From assembly GCF_030373245.1 (NCBI RefSeq), contig NZ_JAUCZF010000008.1:113865-163809 (forward strand): a DNA stretch of 49,945 bases, in the 5' to 3' direction. The notes under the pieces are model-generated. The model was not told where the DNA came from. It made no database searches and was given only the letters and a program-made list of their open reading frames with translations. Both the position numbers and the translations under genes were made by a program. How positions within the stretch are numbered: the stretch's first letter is position 1; each line of letters opens with the position of its first letter. This DNA comes from Hydrogenophaga sp. (GTDB taxonomy: Bacteria; Pseudomonadota; Gammaproteobacteria; Burkholderiales; Burkholderiaceae_C). Positions 45,367 to 49,945 of the stretch are shown here, piece by piece.

Positions 45367-46245
45367 TTATTCTCCTTTGCCGTCCGCAGGTGCCCCTGCG
45401 GGTGCGTCTTTGCGAACGCGCTTAACGGCGGGTTTGGGTTCGGTCGCTGCAGCAGTGGCTTCGGCAGGCTTGTCGCTGCCATCGGCCGGTGCGGCATTGG
45501 CGCCAGGGCGTCGCACAGCGGCGCGCGCAGGCGGGCCAGCGGGACGCTCACGGCGCGGACCGCGGGGGCGGCGCTCTTCTTCTGGACGCGGCGTCTCGGC
45601 GACGGGCGCATCGTTGCGGCCCAGCGTGTCGCCTTTGTAGACCCAGACCTTGACGCCGATTACGCCGTAGGTGGTCTTGGCTTCGGACGTGCCGTAGTCG
45701 ATGTCGGCGCGCAGGGTGTGAAGCGGCACGCGACCTTCGCGGTACCACTCACAACGGGCGATCTCGATACCGTTCAGGCGACCCGACGACATGATCTTGA
45801 TGCCCTGTGCACCCAAGCGCATGGCGTTCTGCATCGCGCGCTTCATCGCGCGGCGGAACATGATGCGCTTTTCAAGCTGCTGCGTGATGCTGTCCGCGAT
45901 CAGCTTGGCATCAATTTCGGGCTTGCGCACTTCTTCGATGTTGACCGCGACCGGCACGCCAAGCTTGGTGGCCAGCTCGCGCTTGAGGCGCTCGATGTCC
46001 TCGCCCTTCTTGCCGATCACCACGCCCGGACGTGCCGAGTAGATGGTGATGCGAGCGTTCTTGGCGGGGCGCTCGATCACGACGCGCGACACGGCAGCGT
46101 TCTTCAGCTTGCCTTTGAGGTACTCACGCACCTTGATGTCTTCGGCGAGCATGCCGGCGAAATCGCGATTGCTGGCGTACCAGCGGCTGGCCCAATTGCG
46201 CGAAATGGCAAGGCGGAACCCGGTAGGGTTGATTTTTTGTCCCAT
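45367..46245 (-). CDS. rpsC: 30S ribosomal protein S3 with long C-terminal tail
   Basis: The KH-domain protein starts [18 protein letters not shown] at 46245 and is complete to the [17 protein letters not shown] segment, the usual end of S3. About 75 further residues rich in Pro, Arg, Ala and Glu follow ([19 protein letters not shown] and a final Lys/Ala part), making 292 residues against about 233 in E. coli. The extension has low complexity and should be disordered. Confidence 0.97.
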   Translation of the reverse strand: MGQKINPTGFRLAISRNWASRWYASNRDFAGMLAEDIKVREYLKGKLKNAAVSRVVIERPAKNARITIYSARPGVVIGKKGEDIERLKRELATKLGVPVAVNIEEVRKPEIDAKLIADSITQQLEKRIMFRRAMKRAMQNAMRLGAQGIKIMSSGRLNGIEIARCEWYREGRVPLHTLRADIDYGTSEAKTTYGVIGVKVWVYKGDTLGRNDAPVAETPRPEEERRPRGPRRERPAGPPARAAVRRPGANAAPADGSDKPAEATAAATEPKPAVKRVRKDAPAGAPADGKGE

Positions 46246-46259
46246 AGTCCTAGCCTTCT

Positions 46260-46595
46260 TCAGTTGCCAACCGTCACATAGATGTGACAAGTGGGTTTGC
46301 TGATGCGGTTACCGCGGCCTTTGGCGCGGGCGGCGAATCGCTTCAGCGTGGTGCCTTGTTCGACGTAGATGGTCTTGACCTTCAGCTCGTCGATGTCGGC
46401 GCCATCGTTGTGCTCAGCGTTGGCAATGGCCGACTCCAGGCACTTCTTGACTATGCCGGCAGCTTTCTTCTGGGTGAACGCCAGGATGTTGAGCGCCTGG
46501 TCGACCTTCTTGCCGCGAATCAGGTCGGCCACGAGGCGGCCCTTGTCGACCGACAGGCGCACGCCACGGACGACCGCACGGGTTTCTGTACTCAT
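46260..46595 (-). CDS. rplV: 50S ribosomal protein L22
   Basis: The 111-residue protein contains [18 protein letters not shown] and the hairpin [19 protein letters not shown] that lines the exit tunnel. Confidence 0.98.
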   Translation of the reverse strand: MSTETRAVVRGVRLSVDKGRLVADLIRGKKVDQALNILAFTQKKAAGIVKKCLESAIANAEHNDGADIDELKVKTIYVEQGTTLKRFAARAKGRGNRISKPTCHIYVTVGN

Positions 46596-46604
46596 GGTGG
46601 GTCC

Positions 46605-46880
46605 TTACTTCTTCGCTTTTTTGTCGGCCGGGTGGCCTTTGAACGTGCGCGTCAGCGAAAACTCGCCGAGCTTGTGTCCCACCATCTGGTCGGTGATGTA
46701 GACAGGCACGTGCTGCTTGCCGTTGTGCACGGCGATCGTCAGTCCGATGAATTCGGGCAGGATCATGGAGCGGCGCGACCAAGTCTTGACCGGCTTCTTG
46801 TCCTTGTTGGCCTGCGCCTTCTCCACCTTGGCCATCAGGTGATGGTCAATGAAAGGGCCTTTTTTGAGGGAACGAGTCAT
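46605..46880 (-). CDS. rpsS: 30S ribosomal protein S19
   Basis: The 91-residue protein reads [19 protein letters not shown] and [20 protein letters not shown], as in S19 of other bacteria. Confidence 0.98.
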   Translation of the reverse strand: MTRSLKKGPFIDHHLMAKVEKAQANKDKKPVKTWSRRSMILPEFIGLTIAVHNGKQHVPVYITDQMVGHKLGEFSLTRTFKGHPADKKAKK

Positions 46881-46892
46881 GTTGTCAACCCT

Positions 46893-47717
46893 TTACTTCT
46901 TGCGACGCGAGACGATCATCGACTGCGTGCGGCGGTTGTTGCGGGTCCGATAGCCCTTGGTCAGGTTGCCCCACGGATCCACCGGAGCGCGGCCTTCGCC
47001 GGTCTTGCCTTCACCACCACCGTGCGGGTGATCGATCGGGTTCATCGCGGTACCGCGAACGGTCGGGCGAATGCCCATGTGACGCTTCACACCGGCCTTG
47101 CCGAGCTGGCGCAGGCTGTGTTCCTGGTTGGACACTTCACCAATGGTGGCACGGCAGTCGACGTGGACCTTGCGCACTTCGCCCGAGCGCATGCGCACTT
47201 GGGCATAGATGCCTTCACGTGCCAGCAACACAGCGGAGGCGCCAGCGGAGCGGGCGATTTGCGCGCCTTTGCCGACCTGCAACTCGATGCAGTGGATGGT
47301 CGAGCCAACCGGGATGTTGCGGATCGGCAGGGTGTTGCCGATGCGGATCGGGGACTCCGAACCCGACAACAGCGTGGCGCCCACTTCCACATTGCGCGGT
47401 GCGATGATGTAGCGGCGCTCGCCATCGGCGTAGCAAAGCAGCGCGATGTGCGCGGTGCGGTTCGGGTCGTACTCGATGCGCTCAACCTTGGCCGGGATGT
47501 TGTCCTTGGTGCGACGGAAGTCGACCACGCGGTAGTGGTGCTTGTGACCACCGCCCTTGTGGCGGGTGGTGATGTGGCCGTTGTTGTTGCGGCCGGCTTT
47601 CTGGAATTGCGGCTCCAGCAGCGGCGCATACCCTTCACCTTTGTGCAGGTGATCGCGCGTGACTTTCACCATGCCGCGACGGCCTGGTGAAGTGGGTTTC
47701 ATCTTGATGACTGCCAT
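46893..47717 (-). CDS. rplB: 50S ribosomal protein L2
   Basis: The 274-residue protein has the conserved peptidyl-transferase histidine segment [19 protein letters not shown] near the C terminus and [17 protein letters not shown] near the start. Confidence 0.98.
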   Translation of the reverse strand: MAVIKMKPTSPGRRGMVKVTRDHLHKGEGYAPLLEPQFQKAGRNNNGHITTRHKGGGHKHHYRVVDFRRTKDNIPAKVERIEYDPNRTAHIALLCYADGERRYIIAPRNVEVGATLLSGSESPIRIGNTLPIRNIPVGSTIHCIELQVGKGAQIARSAGASAVLLAREGIYAQVRMRSGEVRKVHVDCRATIGEVSNQEHSLRQLGKAGVKRHMGIRPTVRGTAMNPIDHPHGGGEGKTGEGRAPVDPWGNLTKGYRTRNNRRTQSMIVSRRKK

Positions 47718-47719
47718 GA

Positions 47720-48031
47720 TTACGCCTCCCCGCCAAAGTTCAGTTCCTGACCGGGCATCAGCGTCACGTACGCTTTGCGCACGTGGTCGCGGCGACCCAT
47801 GGTCTTGCCAAAGCGCTTAGCCTTGCCCTTCTGGTTGAGCACGGAAACGCCTTTGACCTGGACCTTGAACATCAGCTCCACTGCAGCCTTGATCTCGGGC
47901 TTGGACGCATCGCGCAGCACCTTGAACAGCACCGCGTTGCTTTGCTCGGCAGCCTGGGTGGCCTTCTCGGACACGATCGGTGCCACGAGGACCTGCATCA
48001 GGCGACCTTCGTCGTATTTTGTGACGCTCAT
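47720..48031 (-). CDS. rplW: 50S ribosomal protein L23
   Basis: The 103-residue protein has [18 protein letters not shown] and [20 protein letters not shown], typical of L23. It overlaps rplD by 4 bp (ATGA). Confidence 0.97.
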   Translation of the reverse strand: MSVTKYDEGRLMQVLVAPIVSEKATQAAEQSNAVLFKVLRDASKPEIKAAVELMFKVQVKGVSVLNQKGKAKRFGKTMGRRDHVRKAYVTLMPGQELNFGGEA

Positions 48032-48648
48032 GCGAACATCTCCTTCAACTGGTCGATGGCCGCCTTGGTGACGATCACCTTCTTGTAGTGCACCAGCGAC
48101 AGCGGATCGGCGTAACGCGGCTCGACCACCAGCACGTTGGGCAGGTTGCGCGAAGCCAGGTACAGGTTCTCGTCCACTTCCTCGGCGATCACCAGCACCG
48201 ACTGCAGGTTCATGGCCTTGAACTTGTCGGCCAACTGCTTGGTCTTGGGCGAGTCGACTTTGATCGAATCGACCACGGCCAAGCGGCCTTCACGCACCAG
48301 CTGCGAGAAGATCGACGCCATGCCGGCACGGTACATCTTCTTGTTGATCTTCTGGGTGAAGTTTTCGTCCGGGCTGTTGGGGAAGGCGCGACCGCCTCCG
48401 CGCCAGATTGGGGAAGACGTCATACCGGCGCGGGCGCGGCCCGTGCCTTTTTGCTTGAACGGCTTCTTGGTCGAGTGCTTGACCATCTGACGGTCTTTTT
48501 GAGCACGCGTACCCTGGCGCGCATTGGCCTGGTAGGCCACCACCAGCTGGTGGATCAGCGCTTCGTTGTAGTCGCGACCAAACACGGTCTCCGGCACGTC
48601 AACGTTGGACGCTGCCTGACCTTGGTCGTTCAGGAGTTCAACTTGCAT
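48028..48648 (-). CDS. rplD: 50S ribosomal protein L4
   Basis: The 206-residue protein contains the tunnel loop [17 protein letters not shown] and ends LKEMFA. L4 is the autogenous repressor of the S10 operon in enterobacteria; whether it acts on the leader in front of rplC here is an inference. Its start shares one base with the rplC stop. Confidence 0.97.
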   Translation of the reverse strand: MQVELLNDQGQAASNVDVPETVFGRDYNEALIHQLVVAYQANARQGTRAQKDRQMVKHSTKKPFKQKGTGRARAGMTSSPIWRGGGRAFPNSPDENFTQKINKKMYRAGMASIFSQLVREGRLAVVDSIKVDSPKTKQLADKFKAMNLQSVLVIAEEVDENLYLASRNLPNVLVVEPRYADPLSLVHYKKVIVTKAAIDQLKEMFA

Positions 48649-49334
48649 CAGTTTGCTCCCTGAGTGGCTGCATCGGCAGCCTTGGCCTTGACGGCGGGAC
48701 GCACGGTCAGGAAACCGCCGTTGGCGCCCGGCACCGCACCGCGGATCATCAGCAGCTGACGGGCTTCGTCGATGCGGAAGACGTCGAGGTTCTGGATGGT
48801 CTTGGTCTGATCACCCATGTGGCCGGTCATTTTCTTGCCCGGAAACACGCGACCCGGATCCTGGGCCATGGAGATCGAGCCCGGCACGTTGTGCGAACGG
48901 CTGTTGCCGTGCGAGGCGCGCTGAGACTTGAAGTTGTGGCGCTTGATGGTACCGGCGAAGCCTTTACCGATCGAGGTACCTTGAACGTCCACCTTCTGAC
49001 CAGCTGCGAACACCGCAGTGGCAGCCACCATCGCACCGGGCTGGTACTGGGCAGCAACGTCAGAAGCGACGCGAAATTCCTGGATGATCTCACCCGCTTC
49101 AACACCGGCCTTGGCCAGGTGGCCCGCTTGGGGCTTGGTGACGCGGGAAGCGCGACGGGCACCGAAGGTAACCTGAAGCGCGTCATAGCCATCGTTGGCT
49201 TGAGTTTTGACTTGCGTCACGCGGTTGTTGGACACGTCGACGACCGTGACAGGGACAGCGTCCCCATCTTCGGTGAACAGGCGCATCATGCCAACCTTGC
49301 GACCCAACAACCCGAGGGAGTTGCTAAGACTCAT
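48648..49334 (-). CDS. rplC: 50S ribosomal protein L3
   Basis: The 228-residue protein begins [19 protein letters not shown] and has the loop [17 protein letters not shown]; the Gln for methylation lies in [14 protein letters not shown]. The ATG at 49334 is preceded by GGAG. It follows its own promoter and a ~155-nt leader, not rpsJ directly. Confidence 0.97.
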   Translation of the reverse strand: MSLSNSLGLLGRKVGMMRLFTEDGDAVPVTVVDVSNNRVTQVKTQANDGYDALQVTFGARRASRVTKPQAGHLAKAGVEAGEIIQEFRVASDVAAQYQPGAMVAATAVFAAGQKVDVQGTSIGKGFAGTIKRHNFKSQRASHGNSRSHNVPGSISMAQDPGRVFPGKKMTGHMGDQTKTIQNLDVFRIDEARQLLMIRGAVPGANGGFLTVRPAVKAKAADAATQGAN

Positions 49335-49494
49335 TGTTTTCTCCGTTCCCGACTTCAATTGGCCGGGGCTGATGGTGCAGCGCTTCTCCCTGGACAAGCC
49401 CAGGCATGTGCGCCGCGTTTAGGGGTACGGACACCGCTTTCGCAGGCCGCATCGGCAATGCCGAATCTCCTGATCGAGACCAGGAAAGCCCGCC

Positions 49495-49523
49495 AGTATA
49501 ACCAGCGAGCGAACTTTCTGCAA
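49495..49523 (-). promoter_or_regulatory. Promoter in front of rplC
   Basis: On the minus strand TTGCAG at 49518-49523 and TATACT at 49495-49500 are exactly 17 bp apart. Transcription would start near 49488, leaving a leader of about 155 nt before the rplC ATG. The leader has short stems such as TCCTG/CAGGA, CGGCATTGCCG and CCTGG/CCAGG. Confidence 0.7.
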
Positions 49524-49526
49524 GCA

Positions 49527-49546
49527 CCTCGCCCGTTCAGGCGAGG
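49527..49546. other. GC-rich stem-loop between rpsJ and the rplC promoter
   Basis: CCTCGCC / GGCGAGG forms a 7-bp stem just after rpsJ and before the -35 box. There is no T run, so it may slow or stabilise the tuf-rpsJ mRNA end rather than terminate it. Confidence 0.45.
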
Positions 49547-49564
49547 CACCTGGGCCACAGCAAT

Positions 49565-49879
49565 TTACTGAAGCTTGATTTCCACGTCCACGCCTGCAGG
49601 CAGGTCGAGCTTCATCAGGGCGTCAACCGTCTTGTCGGTCGGGTCCACGATGTCCATCAGACGCTGGTGCGTGCGGATTTCGAGCTGGTCGCGGCTGGTC
49701 TTGTTGACGTGCGGCGAACGCAGGATGTCGAAACGCTTCATGCGCGTCGGCAGGGGCACCGGGCCCTTGACGATGGCGCCAGTGCGCTTGGCGGTCTCGA
49801 CAATTTCGGCAGCCGAGGTGTCGATCAGTTTGTAGTCAAACGCCTTGAGGCGGATGCGGATCTTTTGCTTGGAAGACAT
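49565..49879 (-). CDS. rpsJ: 30S ribosomal protein S10
   Basis: The 104-residue protein has [20 protein letters not shown] and [20 protein letters not shown] of S10 (NusE). It begins 11 bp after the tuf stop codon, so it probably belongs to the tuf (str) transcript; a 230-bp gap with a promoter separates it from rplC. Confidence 0.98.
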   Translation of the reverse strand: MSSKQKIRIRLKAFDYKLIDTSAAEIVETAKRTGAIVKGPVPLPTRMKRFDILRSPHVNKTSRDQLEIRTHQRLMDIVDPTDKTVDALMKLDLPAGVDVEIKLQ

Positions 49880-49890
49880 GGGGTTTCTCC

Positions 49891-49945
49891 TTACGCAATG
49901 ATCTTGGCCACGACGCCGGCGCCGACGGTGCGACCGCCTTCGCGG
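49891..49945 (-). CDS. tuf: Elongation factor Tu, 3' end (partial)
   Basis: The last 17 codons read [16 protein letters not shown] and a TAA stop, the invariant C terminus of EF-Tu. The gene is cut by the window edge. Confidence 0.93.
   Translation of the reverse strand, partial: REGGRTVGAGVVAKIIA

Noticed and set aside
49527..49546. Intrinsic terminator after rpsJ
   Set aside because: The stem is strong but lacks a run of T on the minus strand; listed only as a stem-loop.

Overview
The window is core chromosome of a GC-rich betaproteobacterium. The set of encoded proteins, the gene order (lipB with a long internal insert, class IV aminotransferase next to DUF493-lipB-lipA, extended ribosomal protein S3, EI/HPr/EIIA phosphorelay without EIIB/EIIC) and the codon use point to Burkholderiales, most likely Comamonadaceae (Hydrogenophaga/Acidovorax-like). 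This placement is inferred from recognised protein families, not from a search.

Layout. Bases 1-257 hold a palindromic intergenic element with two perfect 36-bp inverted arms. At 258-2534 (minus) is a tsaB-rimI-uracil-DNA glycosylase operon. At 2664-5700 (plus) are a PBP4-type carboxypeptidase, a SemiSWEET sugar transporter and a GDSL lipoprotein; a convergent second GDSL protein follows whose catalytic Ser and Asn are replaced. At 6725-9461 (minus) is purE-purK-sua5. Then come a CnoX-type thioredoxin (plus), purC, fba and pyk (minus), a tRNA-Arg(CCG) with a decayed tandem copy, and a membrane-anchored dihaem cytochrome c (plus). At 16036-18110 (minus) are an unknown protein, a YheT hydrolase and a SnoaL-like protein. 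At 18253-20355 (plus) is a lemA-TPM-TPM operon. A stand-alone cyclic-nucleotide-binding protein (minus) precedes the complete atpIBEFHAGDC operon (minus, 21106-28515). At 28646-31676 (plus) is dat-DUF493-lipB-lipA.

Bases 31677-32339 form the only clearly foreign-looking stretch. It is visibly richer in A+T and has a broken TnsA-like transposition endonuclease flanked by two different families of short spaced repeats, which looks like a relic of a Tn7/Tn5053-type element. It is followed by a DUF4124 protein, an AhpD-like protein, an EamA exporter, the ptsI-ptsH-EIIA phosphorelay, an MFS transporter with a lipoprotein, a class III CoA-transferase with a thioredoxin-fold protein, a DUF4197 protein, a TlpA-like lipoprotein, a divergent cytochrome c'/cytochrome b561 pair with a GNAT gene, and a peroxiredoxin.

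The right end (44444-49945, minus) is tuf (3' end)-rpsJ, then an apparently separate rplC-rplD-rplW-rplB-rpsS-rplV-rpsC-rplP-rpmC-rpsQ unit with its own promoter and a ~155-nt leader in front of rplC, closed by a strong terminator directly after rpsQ. The spc operon (rplN onward) does not follow.

No new multi-gene system could be demonstrated. The best leads are the GDSL pseudoenzyme next to its active relative, the TnsA relic with its repeat arrays, the promoter and leader in front of rplC, and paired GTTACC repeats upstream of both fba and pyk.
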